DNA of 64,000 bases, taken from the NCBI RefSeq assembly GCF_963678635.1, contig NC_087063.1, positions 71,757,617 to 71,821,616 of the forward strand, in the 5' to 3' direction. The stretch is from Symsagittifera roscoffensis. Lineage: Eukaryota > Xenacoelomorpha > Acoela > Convolutidae. Below the pieces are notes generated by a model. The model saw nothing but the letters and a program-made list of their open reading frames with translations. It had not been told where the DNA came from and did no database searches. Position 1 is the stretch's first letter, and the number at the start of each line of letters is the position of its first letter. The position numbers and the translations under genes are program-made. This document shows positions 11,630-23,024 of this stretch, in pieces.

Positions 11630-13370
11630 AAAAGTATCAACGAAAAGTGGGATGAGTTGTACCGCAGAATCATTGAGTGGCAATCAGATTTTCCACTTTT
11701 GAGTCAGCTCAAGATACCTCGTTGCTCTTTTGATTTTTCAAAGAATGAGGTTGATTTGCACATGTTCTTTCACAACTAATTGGAAGTCTTCTGTTCTGTT
11801 GCAATCCTTCGCGCTCAGTAAAATACGATCTCCGAAGGTCAACTTCCGTTCGTGTTCGGCAGAACAAGAATAGCCCCAATGAAGATGCTCTCGATTCCAA
11901 AGTTTGAGCTTCAAGTTGCACTTCATGCTACTCGCCTGACGGATACTATAAAAAACTCTAACCCTGAGTTTCTGTTAAAAAAGTTATGTGGACTGACTGC
12001 ATCACAGTGGTTGAACTCGACAAGCAAACAGCCCAATGTCGTTACCAATTTGGCGGCCAAAATTCTGGAGTCGATCGTTTCATTTCTCTAGTGGTGACAA
12101 CCCATCCTGACTCAGGAACTAGAGGGATTACTGCTGTGTCTGAAGCAAAGTAGTTGGGTCAACGGCCCTTCTTTCTTAAAAGTTATCTCTAGCCTTTCAT
12201 GTCAAATAGGAATGCCACTGTGGATATCAGTGTCGACAATCCTAACTGGGATCTGTTGAACTTTTAGAGGTTTCTCTGTTTTTTTTTCATGCACTGCAGG
12301 TTCGACTGAAGTTGCTACCCTTCGGAAGAGTGAAGCTTGTTCTCCAAGATAAAGCGCGTGATGGCATGTATCTTGAGACTCTTTTCAAGACATCGTCTTT
12401 TCAGAACCTGAAATAAGGAAAGAATCGACCTATTTGAACTTTTTACCGCAGAAAAAAAACCGTCTACAGGTGTCTCAGGTAGAGTTAACCCAGTCGAGTT
12501 CAAGCAATTGGCAGTATGAAACAATAAAACAAGTCCAGTCGTATATGGTCTTTTTCGCTCTATATTGAACCCAACGGTCTTGTCAGATCTACTGGCCGTA
12601 TTCAACGTCTTTCTGCAACGCTTTTGAAACTCGTCACTCATCAGTTTTGTATAGATGTCACCAAATAACCCAACTGTTCCTGCACTTTCTAATCAACCAA
12701 GATCATCAAGGTAATGAATAACTCCGATCCTGCATTCATCAGCAGTTTTCTGTACTGCAATTGTGATTTGCACTACGAGCTATTTAAACGGAATACGGAT
12801 GCGGTAGAAAGCAAAAAGCAAAAACCGTTACGCTAACGTTAAAAACTGAAGTTCCGGCAGAGCGTTTACACTTAATCCAGCCTCCAACTGCGGAGTAGGA
12901 CTATTTTGGATCGTTTAATGTAACCATTCGTCGTCTTCCAAGAACCCCTGTTTTTCTATTTACCTGTCTAAATAAAGATAGTACATGAGGGCGAAAAGTT
13001 TGCAGATGTAAGCGCGCGCTTTACTTGATTTTAGGGTCAAGGAAAATGACTGTGGTTTTGAGCACTATCATGTGCTTAGTCGAGCGTTTGATTAACGGCC
13101 GTGCGCTCACTGCCGTTTTCAAAAACCCCAGTAGTCTCGAGGTTTTGACGCCAAATCTTTTTCTTGGGTCAGCTCAGTTTGACGTTTCAGTCCTTAAACT
13201 CGACCGAAAACGTTTCTTACTCAAAACTTTATGCAAGTGCGCAGTCTAACGCAAACTCATTTTGGCAGCAAGGGCTACTTGAGTACGTCCCGACACTCAA
13301 TAAGAAAGCCCCTCCCAAAAGCCCCTCCCAAAAATCCCTCCCAAAGTTTCTTTGAAAACGGGAGATCTAC
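11630..13370 (+). mobile_element. Decayed BEL/Pao retrotransposon pol fragment
   Basis: Reading across several frames gives, in order, segments typical of BEL/Pao polyproteins: the region between RT and RNase H (WDELYRRI, FPLLSQLKIPRCSF; 11650-11740), the RNase H start (RTRIAPMKMLSIPKFELQ; about 11860-11920), an integrase region (VPAERL then DYFGSF; about 12850-12920), and the end of the integrase (VERLINGRALTAVF, LTPNLFLGSAQFD, FWQQGLLEYVPTLN; 13080-13300). Many stops and frameshifts break it, and gag, protease and most of RT were not found. It is a dead copy. No LTRs were identified. Confidence 0.72.
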
Positions 13371-13634
13371 TGTGGTGAAAAATTTACTAGTCCTAGAGGC
13401 AGCTGCCAACTAGCTCGCGTAACGTCGGTAAACGTCGGTTGGCGAAGACAAACTCGTTCGTTCCGCAAACCTTAGGACCTTCTCCAAAACTATGCCCGAC
13501 CGCTCATAAGTCCTCTTCTGTTTTTCAGTCTTTTGGGGCGGAGGATTTTAATGCTGCCTTGCGTACATAAAAGTAAAAGTACATATTTCAAGCTTAAGCC
13601 GCTTTTAGAAAGCAAGTACAAGTGGTCAGTACAA

Positions 13635-13680
13635 AGCGGCTTAGTACAGTGGTTATCACACGTGATTGCCAATCATGGGC
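13635..13680 (+). repeat. tRNA-like fragment with an intact anticodon arm
   Basis: Contains the A-box-like TTAGTACAGTGGTTATCAC followed by a five-pair stem CGTGA/TCATG enclosing a 7-base loop TTGCCAA, which has the shape of an anticodon arm (anticodon GCC). The T arm and acceptor stem are missing, so this is a tRNA pseudogene or SINE head, not a working tRNA. Confidence 0.4.
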
Positions 13681-14918
13681 TAGTGCTGATTAGGCTATTT
13701 TAATAGAAAAATAAGATCTGTTGCAAATCGGTTCGCCATAAAAATTATGTTTGAAATGATGTGACTAGGTAGTTTTTACATTGTTAAATCAGACTTGAAA
13801 ATTTGAGCATTCCCACATTTTGTCGAATCTTTGTAAAAACAAGTTGCTCTTTCCGTGCCTTATAGTTTTCTGAAATTGACGGCTTTAACAGATTCCCATA
13901 CGGAGAAAACAATCTTTACGAAGCAAAACTCTGCTTTGAATTGGCACACAATTTTGCGTCTGTATGTTCCTGGATTCCAGAGACGAGCATTTAAGCAACA
14001 ATAATAGGAAGTAAAATAACAAAAAATAAACAAAAGAGCGTCCTTGTTGCAGAATTCACAAAGTACACAGTTTGGCCTCGTAATGAAGCTTTCTTGAAAT
14101 AATCCGACTTTTTTATTGTTTTATTTGACGTAAAAGAAAGACAAAATAAGGATAAAAGGTTTAAAAACGCCGGTTATTTTTATCTGTGATAATTGTGGCC
14201 AAAATTGTCCGACTATGACAAAAATTGGCTTATTTGGCTTTTCCAACAACATTGGTCATCATACCTATCCTTGCGAAATAATGACTTTTTTCATTTCCCA
14301 CATCTTTGATTTTTTTGAAAAGCAATTTTAATTTTGTCATAATGTAATGAACTTCGGATGAGGAACAACTAACAATTGTGAAGAGATTTGTGCTTCATAC
14401 TTTACATCCTAACATTACGCCTTTAGCCATAATTACACGTAAAAAATCTAAAAAAATTAATAATTTGAAAGGTTGAGGGAAGTGTAAAAAAGCCAAAACA
14501 ATTCTTGACAACATAACTTATGCTTATGTATTGTATATGACTTGGGGAAAAAACGCCATTTCTCCATAAAATATTAGTCCTCTTCATTCACGCATTTTTG
14601 CTACTGTTTTGCCCCAAACCTTTGACGTTTACTAGTAAATAAATTGGCTAACTTTGTCCGATCATACTGAAAACTCATTTACGGGGTAAACAGCTTATAT
14701 CAAACATTTGGTCTTCAGACAAAAAAAATCATGCTATTATTAAGAAAAAACCGCTTTCGTAAATCGTGAAATTTTATGGTGGTCACAAAAACCACCGATC
14801 ACAATTATTAATCAGCAGTTTGCATCAACCCGGGCTAGTATACTCTCAGCTAAATTTAACCCTACTAGCCCAAATAGGAATAGCAGAAAAACAAATTCTG
14901 TTGGCTGTATTATACGAA
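13681..14918. other. AT-rich spacer before the first vWA-family locus
   Basis: No gene or well-defined repeat recognised. The region directly upstream of 14919 would be the promoter of the broken vWA-family copy. Confidence 0.45.
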
Positions 14919-15563
14919 ATGCACACATATTTGCTGATCATTTTGTCATGTTCAAGGTTTCAGCACAGTGTACTTGCAGAAAATTTCACCTTGAAAGTAG
15001 GCGCAACTGGCTGTGAAGTGGCCAACTCGGCCATCAAAAAAGTCATGGCCTGCAATATATTCTCAAAGGCTGATAACTACATCCCGGAAAAGGTAAGGTG
15101 ACTCTTGCCAGTAACTTCGAGGAAACTAAATATAAGGAAAAAAGGCATGGAATTTGGCTGATGACGGAAGAAAACTTGGACAAAGCCAAAGATATAATTC
15201 TGTCGAAAAATTGAGTAGATAGAATAAAAGAACTGCTGTGTATCGATTTCGGAGCTCCAGCTCTGCGTCAGCGTCTGATCTGTTGGAGCCCTTTTCAACG
15301 TCGTGTGTGCCATGCTTCGGATTCAAGATTACATAGAAGATGTGCCCAATCGAGGAGATCCAAACCCTCAATTGGAGTTTTGGATCAAAGTTGTTGTGGA
15401 TGCCAAAATCCACTCAGTCTACTTTCAAGGCTAGCTTCGGCTGGGGGGTGAGTGTTCTGGGTAAGAATGACGGGAGTGAGAACACGAAAAGCTTCGTGTG
15501 TGAACAAAGTCCATCTGATGAAGTATTCATCCTGGACCAGTCAAGTAGCATGGAAGATAGGTG
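14919..15563 (+). pseudogene. Broken lysozyme-like/vWA paralog (copy 1)
   Basis: Matches exons 1 and 2 of the intact paralogs at 21631 and 30846: a signal peptide (MHTYLLIILSCSRF), GATGCEVANSAIKKV, GIWLMTEENLDKAKDI, IKELLCIDFG, MLRIQDYIEDVPNRG, and SFVCEQSPSDEVFILDQSSSM. The frame is broken at least four times: around 15100 after PEKVR, a Trp codon turned to TGA near 15214, small indels near 15255-15300, and a shift near 15430. It ends at the conserved phase-2 donor (GATAG|GTGAGT), but no third exon (vWA body) follows before the next gene. Importantly, its sequence runs without interruption through both positions where the intact paralogs have GC-AG introns. Confidence 0.82.
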
Positions 15564-16949
15564 AGTTCTACATCTGTTTTAATAACTCGGATTTAAGAAT
15601 TTTACAACTAGTTCGAGAGAGATTATCCGATCTTGGCGCGTTTTCATATCCCCCACCTGCAATTTGTTTTACTAGTAAACTTTTTGTTCACAATTTCTGG
15701 TTATTACAAAAATTTAAAAATGGCATGCAGACTAACTAGGCCATAAATAATATATATTTTTTCTTCAAGCGTAGCCTTGTAAAACCCCGAATTACACTAT
15801 AAAATGGATGCTTGCGTGAAGTGAAGTGGAGGGGAAGAACCTTAATTTTTAACCTTGTAGTCACGACATAATTGTTACAAGATATAATACATAATATCCA
15901 AAATATCTATCGGGGGCTAAAATATATACTTTTGCTACAGTGGGTAGACGAGAAGGTTCAAGAGCCAAGATTTTCAATTTCAGCCTTTTTTTAATTTTTC
16001 GGCTCGCTTCTAGTCCCCCTTGACTTTTTGGTCTCGTTTCCAGTACCCTTTCAATTTTTTGAAAATCGATTTACGGAATCCCATTTAATTGTTTTTTTGC
16101 TGGTTGAAACTGTAACAAAAATATGTCAGGGTAAACAACGACTTGAAATTAACCTGATAATTACGCTGATTCACCTGGTGATTTTGAATTTTAGAGCTTA
16201 GCAGCCACAATTAAAAATTTGAGCTTATTCAGCCCTTTTAGTCCATTGGAAGTTTTAAAAATTTGACCTAACTTAAGTCTATTGTTATGAAAACTTTTAT
16301 GTGGCCCATGACATAATTACAAACACATTTTGTTATCTGATGTAACTTCTTAAAATCAAAGAATCCACTGTAAAGTCGAAGTTTTTGTACAAAAAATGGC
16401 ATTTGGTGGTTAAGCGGTTGCGAAAAGACGGTTTTGATAGGTAAAATTTGTACGTTAAGTTAGGAACTGTAATATGGAAACTTAGTCGGAGACAATGAAA
16501 TATCGGTCAACCAAAGGTGACAGACAACTCCGAAGGTTAAATAACAGTTACCGCCAGACAGATAGGTTAACTAGATTGCAAAAACTAGAATGAAACTGGA
16601 ATCAAGTTGTGAACTAATTTAATCACTATGACATTCCCTTCATGCGAGAGAAAGAAAAACTAAACTTTAAATACTCAAGGAAATGTAATAATGTAATGGA
16701 TGAAAATTAAGGACAAGTTTTAGCTAGAGTTTTGATTTACTGAGATCAACAAGTTTTAACTAAACGATTGAGTTTCCCTCGTTTTACGGCATGCCCTCTC
16801 CCTGGACTTTCGAATAGTTTGTTTTCTGAGATTAGTTTTATACTTTTTCCTCTTCTTTTTATTTCTTTGCGTCTTTTTCTACTTTTTGGATGTTATCAAT
16901 CATGACTGCCTTCATTTTGTTCACGGCCATACGTTTCCTTCCCGAACGT
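15564..16949. other. Spacer with a decayed family A MITE
   Basis: Bases about 15637-15841 resemble a family A MITE (CCCCCACCTGCAA near the left, GTAAAACCCCGAATTACACTA near the right, ending GGGGAAGAACC), much diverged and without a visible target duplication. The rest is AT-rich with no gene recognised. The expected third exon of copy 1 is absent. Confidence 0.45.
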
Positions 16950-16961
16950 CTCGAAGTGGTC

Positions 16962-17902
16962 TCATTTTTGTGAACTCGCTGATTTTTGACTGGAATATGA
17001 GACAAGCCGTTGGTTTCTCACCCGCTTCTTGTTTCCGGCATGTGGAGTATCCGAGGTCCCTTTCAAGCATCCGTTCCAAGGGTTCCGATTTCTCCTCTCG
17101 CGCATATGTGAGGGTTTAGTTCTTGAGACTGCCGATGGTACGTTCGACGCACCCTGTTGCTCGATGATCGTTAACTGGCGAGGTGAGTATCTCAATCCCT
17201 TCTTTGTGACAGAATTGGACATAAAATTCGTTCCCTGGTCCACTCAGATTTGTCGCGGAACTCCATGCGCATTTAAAATGATCTTAAGAATTTTACGAAT
17301 TTAACTGACCGATTTGGGTTACACACCATGGCGGAGGGCCATCAAGAAAACCGATCCACTGCCATCAGAACATAATTTTTAAATTCCTTCAAATAGTTGA
17401 TTGGCCCCCAAAAATCTTATTGCACCGATTCATTCGGTTCTTTGGGTTCAGGTATTTTCCCTACATCCCCTTTTGAGCACATGTTTTTCAAATTCTTACC
17501 GGCCAGCGTGCAGTCTCGGCAAGTCCCTGCAATTGTCGCTAAGCTGCGGAACATGTACGGGTACCAGATGCCCATTGCCGCCTCGTACATATTCGACTTT
17601 CCATCGCGTTAGTAGTGTAATCTGTTGTTCACTGCCGTTTGTAAAGTATTTGGGATCACGAGTTTTTCATCCATCCATAGGCATCCGTCCTTAACGTGAA
17701 AATCCTGTGTATATTGTGCATAGTATATACTCATTGCTGTGATTTTTGTATGTAACTCCGGGTCCTGGCATTTGATCATTTCGATAATCGCCTTTAATTG
17801 AGGGTCTGATGGGTACTGAGATTCTATAAATGGAAGATTAAATAATTCAGGAAGGGCGTTTTGTTTGTTAACATTTTTACAGTTTCTAGGAATTATAGTC
17901 AT
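16962..17902 (-). pseudogene. Gypsy integrase remnant
   Basis: The segment at 17902-17609 leads into an H2C2-like region with a CxxC (TCRDC) retained near 17510. Then come DFWGPI (first catalytic Asp of the DDE triad, about 17400), VLMAVDRFSWWP, and DQGTNFMS (second Asp, about 17240). A stop interrupts just before DFWGPI and others follow, so the enzyme cannot be made intact. Confidence 0.75.
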
Positions 17903-18710
17903 TACACCAATTTCAAGATTAACCGGCGGATAATTTTCACCTGGATAAACCGATGGAATTGATATGATTGTATTGCTTTTAGTGCTCCGGACTTCTGTGT
18001 TAACTGCTTGTATATTCTGATCTATCTCCTCTATTTCGTCGTCACTGCTAATGCTAGGATGTCGTTCAAGTAATTTTCTGATTTTCGTTCCATGTTTAGG
18101 TAAGATTTTTAATTGTTGAAACTTTTATACGAATGTGAATAACTGATATCTAATTCAATAAAAGTCCCAATCAAATTCTCATTGAACTTAAATGACCGGC
18201 CGGATATGCAATTCGTCGCTCTGTGACTTGTCCAATTTCCAACGCATGTTAATGCGCCCTGTAGCGACTGTTTTCTATTCGATATATTACAAACGCATTG
18301 TTTATCTGCCTTTGGAGACTCGAGTTTGCCTTTGGAGAAACTTAACTTTTGAAAATCGAGGGCGGAGCGAATTAGACTAATATTCGCAACCGTAAACATG
18401 CTATCATATGTACTGACCGGTTTAGCGTCCGAGCTCGGATGTCTCGATAAATGTTCGGCGAGGCCAATTTTAGCTCCGAGTTTGTGTTCCGCTTGAAAGT
18501 CAAACGGTATAAGACGATCTAGTCACCGGGTTAATCTGCTAAACATAGTCTTATTTGTTTCATTGTTCCCATTTAGCAACGATACTAAGTCCTTATGATC
18601 CGTGACGATTGAGAATTTTCTCACCAGCACAAAATTTGGGAAGTTTTCAGCACCCCACACAACCGCAATCATTTCCTATTCGTTCGTCGAATACTTCCTC
18701 CCAGCATCAT

Positions 18711-18917
18711 TTAAGTACCGAATGCCAAGGATATCGGCCTCCATCCATCTGAATTAAATTGTTCAAGAACCGCACCAAGCCCGTTATGGCTTGCGTCACA
18801 AACGATTCTTGTATCACGATGTATATCGAAATGCCGTAGTTCCACCATGTTAGCTACTTGCTTTTTTAGGTTATCGAACGATATTTGACACTCATTACTC
18901 CAGATACATACACTCAT
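18711..18917 (-). pseudogene. Gypsy RNase H remnant
   Basis: Contains CDASHNGLGAVLEQ and GWRPISLAF, the start of the RNase H domain of gypsy polyproteins, preceded by SNECQISFDNLKKQ from the RT connection. The frame stops soon after, and further RNase H residues continue in other frames towards 18400. Confidence 0.8.
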
Positions 18918-18999
18918 TTTTCCAGATTAATGATGGGTGCTGGGAGGTTTTTGTGTAGGGTATGAAAAGACTCCATGAACGATTTTAATTGCGAGACTG

Positions 19000-20160
19000 T
19001 TTTAGGGGCCTTTAAGGACTCGATGGTTCCATTTTTTGGATCAGCGGTGTAATTCCGGTGCAAATTATTTTATTCCCCAACCATTCACATTGTTTCCGTG
19101 CAAAGTGGCACTTAATAATTTTGAGCGACATGTTTTCCCGATCTAATTTCCGTAAGTCTTCTCGACCGCCGAGATATGTTTGATTTCAGTGCCTTTTGTG
19201 ACAACCAAGATATCATCTATGAACGCGTGTGCCTGTGGAAATTCCGATAAAATTGCATCCATTACTCTTTGGAATTCCGCCGGCACGGTCGTGAGGCCGT
19301 AAAACCCCGTTCGAAAGCATTACATTCCGGTTGATTTTCTCCCCACTAACAAAAAATTACTCTGAAAGCTTGTTTTCGGATTAAGTGGCAGCTGGCCATT
19401 GTAGAAAAATATACGTCCCTCGTTTTCCGTTCTTTTATCGTTTGTCTTACGGTATTTATGAGCTCCTCAATATTGGGCAATTGATATGTATTCTTGTGGA
19501 CCTTTTTTATTAGCTCCCTTGATTCTGATGCTAATTTTACTGACCTATTTTTCTTCACCGTAATTACAATTGGAGACAAAACATTTGTCCGAACATTCTT
19601 TAAGTTTTTCGATGTGCCCTTGTTGTAAAAATTTACTAAATTCTTTATCGACCTTGTCCTGCAGTGTTATCGGTACTCTCCGTCCTTTTTTGTTGTATTG
19701 GTGTAACGTCTCGAAAAGTTCCGTTTGTACCTTGTAATTCTTAATTTTATTGACTCTACGAAAAAGATTAATAAATTGCTTACTGTAATAAGTCTGCCAT
19801 GGGTCTAATGATTTCTCCACGCTTGACCTTTCAGCGCCCGGTTGTTCTCCTTGAACTGACATAACCTTCTGCTCCGGTGTTTTCTGCACTATTTGTAATC
19901 CAAGATTTGGCATTAGGACACTTCCAATGATCGACGGTCTATTTCCTCCTATCACCTTGATTCTCGCTTCGATCGCCCATCTGTTTGTCTCGAGTAGCAC
20001 TGTCATCGTTCGTAGCAGACGTAGAGGATTGTTCCCGTAATCCCTGAACTCATCATCCTCCGGTTTTAGCTCGTTTAGAATTACACCTGCAGTGTCCAAT
20101 GTTTGTTTCAGTTTTCCGACGGGGAATATTGAGATCGCCCATCCGCTATCTATCCAAACA
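19000..20160 (-). pseudogene. Gypsy protease and reverse transcriptase remnant
   Basis: The protease active-site motif IDSGWAISIFP lies near 20150 but is one frame off from the upstream gag frame. RT motifs follow: VDKEFSKFLQQGHIE, SPIVITVKKN, YQLPNIEELI, VYFST, and AFIDDILV (palm-domain catalytic Asp pair, about 19205-19230). The frame changes near 19560 and the region between YFST and FIDD contains stops. Confidence 0.8.
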
Positions 20161-20429
20161 CTTGTTTGCTAACTATTAACCCTAATTTAGCACCGGTCAC
20201 TTTCAACTCGGTTTCATTTCTAGATTTTTGGGCCATAACAACATAATCTCCTGAGCTGTCCGAATCCCACGATCGTTGCCTTTTCTCCGGCGTGTTGACC
20301 CATCCGACTGAATTTTCGTGCTGCGAATAGACATCCTCAGCGTCTCCGATTTCGCTAACATCCACCTTCTCCTGGTTCTGGATCAATCCCACCGCGGGTC
20401 TATCTCGGTTAGTACGCTTCCCCCGACAA

Positions 20430-21107
20430 GTTTTTTTTTATAGTGTGCGGTCTGTCGGCAAAAATTACATGTCGCTTTTCTAGCCGGGCGTCTGGACAGA
20501 TGTTCTGAGGTAAAGTTGGGCTGATCGATTGCAGTTATGACACCTCTTTGATGCTCCCCCACTCATATCCGCTTGTCCCCTGAACGATCCACACCGCGCT
20601 GCCTGCTATTGCGATATACACCTCGGATTGTCCCCACCGGTTCCGTTTTGATTTGGAACGCTCCAGCTCCACCGGTGGTGCCGCCAGTTGTTGCTCCCCC
20701 GGTTGTTGACACATAAGTCTTGGCGTACTTGTCTCCACGCTTGTATGGTATGATGGCGCTATACGATACACCTCCTCTGGTGTTTATGTTGATCGAAATA
20801 GTTCAATTTGTGCCTCTCTATTGTTCATATTTACAATAAACACGTCTCTTAAAATTCTCGTCTCCAACTCTCCGAAATTGCACCGTGCTGCTAGTCCACT
20901 CAAAACCGAATGGAACTGTTCCCGTGATTCTCCAATGTGTTGCTTTCTTGCCAATAATTGGAAGATTTCGTAGGTTTCATTTCGTTCTTTATTGAACTCA
21001 GTTTCTAGGGCATCGATGACTCTCGGGTACCGTGTTGAAGCTAGATCCAGGTGTGGTCTTCTCCTGTGGAATTCACCCAGCCCTTTTTCCCCCAGGCAGA
21101 GGTACAA
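20430..21107 (-). pseudogene. Gypsy gag remnant with zinc knuckle
   Basis: The segment FNKERNETYEIFQLLARKQHIGESREQFHSVLSGLAARCNF is typical of gypsy capsid C-terminal regions. Downstream, CNFCRQTAHYKK followed by a Cys one frame away is a CCHC knuckle whose last Cys was lost to a slip in an A-run near 20450. Several frames are needed to read it through. Confidence 0.7.
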
Positions 21108-21130
21108 GTTCGATATTCTTGTTTGCTAGG

Positions 21131-21630
21131 CCGTCAGACGATTTTTTCCATCTACCTCCTCTGGTAGGCCGTAACTTCAGCTATTGATAGCGTGCTGGTG
21201 TAGTAAACATTTTTCGGATTGATACTGTGTTTGGCCACCATTCCCCACTGAAATCGATTAAACCAAAACTTCCATAGCATTGGTGGCTCGGCTAACTTAG
21301 GAGGCCAAAACGACGTAATCCCCAGTGGGTTTCAAAATGAAAAAAAAATTTAACATTGTTTCTTACGTGCAAGTTGCCGTATGAAATTTCGAAACAAATT
21401 TTTCTTTTTAATTTTTGAGGGGGGGGGGCTGAGATACTGGAATAGAGCTTATAGTTGATTCGTTCACCACGAAAAAGCGCAAAGTTACTGCTGATTGTTA
21501 ACTTTTTGTCCATAAGTGAACGAAACATATATTTGTTCAAAAATTTAATTCTTACTTTGTCGATCAAACATTTCGCCATTTTTGCACGAGCTCTGTTAAA
21601 AACGGCAATCGAGCGGTGGAATAGATAAGG
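21131..21630. other. Spacer and presumed promoter of vWA gene copy 2
   Basis: No gene recognised. The stretch just before 21631 should include the promoter and 5' UTR of the copy 2 gene; no TATA box is obvious. A short G-run at 21419-21428 is the only unusual feature. Confidence 0.4.
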
Positions 21631-21976
21631 ATGAATTCATACAAATTATGCTTCTTTTTCGTGATAGTAGCTTCATACAGCACTCACGGGGAAGACATGA
21701 CTCTGAAAGAAGGCGCGACTGGCTGTGAAGTGGCAAAAGCAGCAATCGACAAAGTGACTGCGTCCAAAATGTTCACCAAGAGCGAAAACTTCATCTTGGT
21801 CAGACTAGCTCTAGTGAGTAGTTTTGGGACGGAAGAAATTGTTGACAAAGGCAGCGGAATATGGCAGATGACAGAGGAAAATCTCAAAAAGGCTCAAGAA
21901 ATTGTGGAAGCGAAAGATTGGGCTGATAAAATAAAGCAGCTACTATGTGTTGATTTTGGATCTGCGTCAAATTCAG
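21631..21976 (+). CDS. Lysozyme-like/vWA secreted protein copy 2, exon 1
   Basis: First exon of a predicted 614-aa protein (exons 21631-21976, 22742-23024, 26092-27307; 1845 nt, exact codon multiple). It begins with a signal peptide (MNSYKLCFFFVIVASYS), so the product is secreted or displayed at the surface. Next comes a domain with GATGCEVAKAAIDKV, ALVSSFGTEE, GIWQMTEENL and LLCVDFG, which resembles lysozyme-like domains found beside vWA domains in other marine invertebrates. There the ESxFG motif carries the catalytic Glu; here it reads SSFG, so enzymatic activity is unlikely. The exon ends in phase 1 at TCAG|GC, a GC donor. Paralogs at 14919 and 30846 support the reading. Family assignment of the N-terminal domain is from memory and moderate; coding status is strong. 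Confidence 0.88.
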
Positions 21977-22733
21977 GCTTTTATCCCTTTTCCACACCAC
22001 TATCAAGTTCGGGATTTATTTATTGTAGAACACACCCCTCTCTGCCAGCAAAATACAGTCCCGCCCAAAATAATAGAAAATCACGGTGGTTGTAGCTTGG
22101 GTTTTTTTTCATTACTAGGCGGGGCAATATAAATGGAAAAAACCTTAATTTCATTCTCTAATTCAAATGAGCTGAAATACAGTTTTCAAATAAACAGTTT
22201 TGGAATGGTGATGAAACAAACCATTCTGAAGACGTTCTTGGGTCTTTGACATTAGTCCCCCAGTAACTAACATAGCCTTCGTAAACTGCAGTTTTATATT
22301 ATGGAGGGGAGGGGTGATAATTTGCTGGGGTCCTATAATGGGAAAGACCCTGACTTCGTTTTTAGTCAGAACACAAAATATTAAGTAATTGTTTAATGAT
22401 TTATAATCTGAATAAAAACAAAATGTGAGTCTTTAACCAATTTAGTCTAGCAATAACCATAATCGGCTTTTTTCCAGTCCCCCCCTCTTCAAAATACCGA
22501 GTTTTATGTTTGTTTTAAGTGTTATTATGGCTAAATGCGTGATGTTACGATGTGAAGTATGAAGAACAAATCTGTTCACAGTTGTCGATTTGTTCACCAT
22601 GCCAAATTTCAATGCCTTATGACAACGTGAAATAAGATTTTCAAAATTGAATTGTAAGGGGGGGACTGGAAAAGAGCCCAATAATCGAATATCAAACTGG
22701 GAACTTTAATGAAAGGGAAGAAGGAAAAAAGCC
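21976..22733. mobile_element. MITE forming a GC-AG intron (introner-like)
   Basis: The ends are inverted repeats (GGCTTTTATCCC at left, GGAAAAAAGCC at right), like the other GGCTCTTTT-type MITEs of the window. It is flanked by CAAATTCA (21968-21975) and CAAATCA (22734-22740), an 8-bp target duplication with one T lost. The predicted intron, 21977-22741, uses the MITE's GGC end as a G|GC donor and CAG from the right target copy plus the next G as acceptor. Splicing restores CAAATTCAGACC exactly as in an uninterrupted gene. It contains a nested family B MITE. Confidence 0.75.
22465..22678. mobile_element. Family B MITE nested in the copy 2 intron
   Basis: 214 bp with ends GGCTTTTTTCCAGTCCCC and GGGGACTGGAAAAGAGCC, flanked by CCATAATC and CAATAATC (8-bp target duplication, one mismatch). 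The 8-bp duplication suggests mobilisation by a hAT-type transposase. Confidence 0.82.
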
Positions 22734-22741
22734 CAAATCAG

Positions 22742-23024
22742 ACCTTCTGAAGCCGTTATATAATGCTCTATGTGCTATGATTCTCATCCAAGATTACGAC
22801 GAGGATGTACCTAATAGAGGAAAACCCGACGAACAGGAGCAGTTCTGGGTCGATGTCGTCGCGATGTCCAACAAAATAATAGACAAATTTATCCAGAAGT
22901 TTAACTGGGCAGTTCAGGTTTTAGACGAAAACAAGGGAGAAGATGGGACCGAATGTTTCGTGTGCGAGCAAAGTCCAACTGATGTCATTTTTATTCTGGA
23001 CGAGTCTAATAGTATGGATCAAAG
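22742..23024 (+). CDS. Lysozyme-like/vWA secreted protein copy 2, exon 2
   Basis: Completes the N-terminal domain (DLLKPLYNALCAMILIQDY, DVPNRGKPDEQEQFW) and starts the vWA domain. The vWA start reads CEQSPTDVIFILDESNSMDQ; D202, S204 and S206 form the DxSxS part of the metal-ion-dependent adhesion site. The exon begins after CAAATCAG (phase 1) and ends at CAAAG|GTACTG (phase 2). Both edges are supported by the paralog at 31753-32083, whose exon ends at the same codon position. Two Cys flank the linker (ECFVCEQ), conserved in all three copies. Confidence 0.88.

Larger units (their letters stand above)
16950..21130 (-). mobile_element. Decayed Ty3/gypsy retrotransposon
   Basis: The minus strand carries, in order, gag (21107-20535), a CCHC zinc-knuckle region (about 20480-20430), an aspartic protease with DSG (about 20150), reverse transcriptase with FIDD (about 19220), RNase H (18917-18711) and integrase (17902-16962). 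This protease-RT-RNase H-integrase order is that of Ty3/gypsy elements. Several frameshifts and stops show it is inactive. No LTR pair, primer-binding site or target duplication could be identified by eye. It lies between the broken vWA copy 1 and the intact copy 2, where copy 1's missing exon would be expected. Confidence 0.85.

Noticed and set aside
13635-13680. Possible functional tRNA-Gly(GCC)
   Set aside because: Only the D-side box and the anticodon arm are present; no T arm or acceptor stem.
21419-21428. G-run as a regulatory quadruplex upstream of copy 2
   Set aside because: A single short run without spaced partners; similar runs in the window belong to MITEs.
21631-22095. A 154-aa single-exon protein at copy 2 exon 1
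   Set aside because: The last 39 residues come from the MITE; the conserved domain continues in the exon at 22742.
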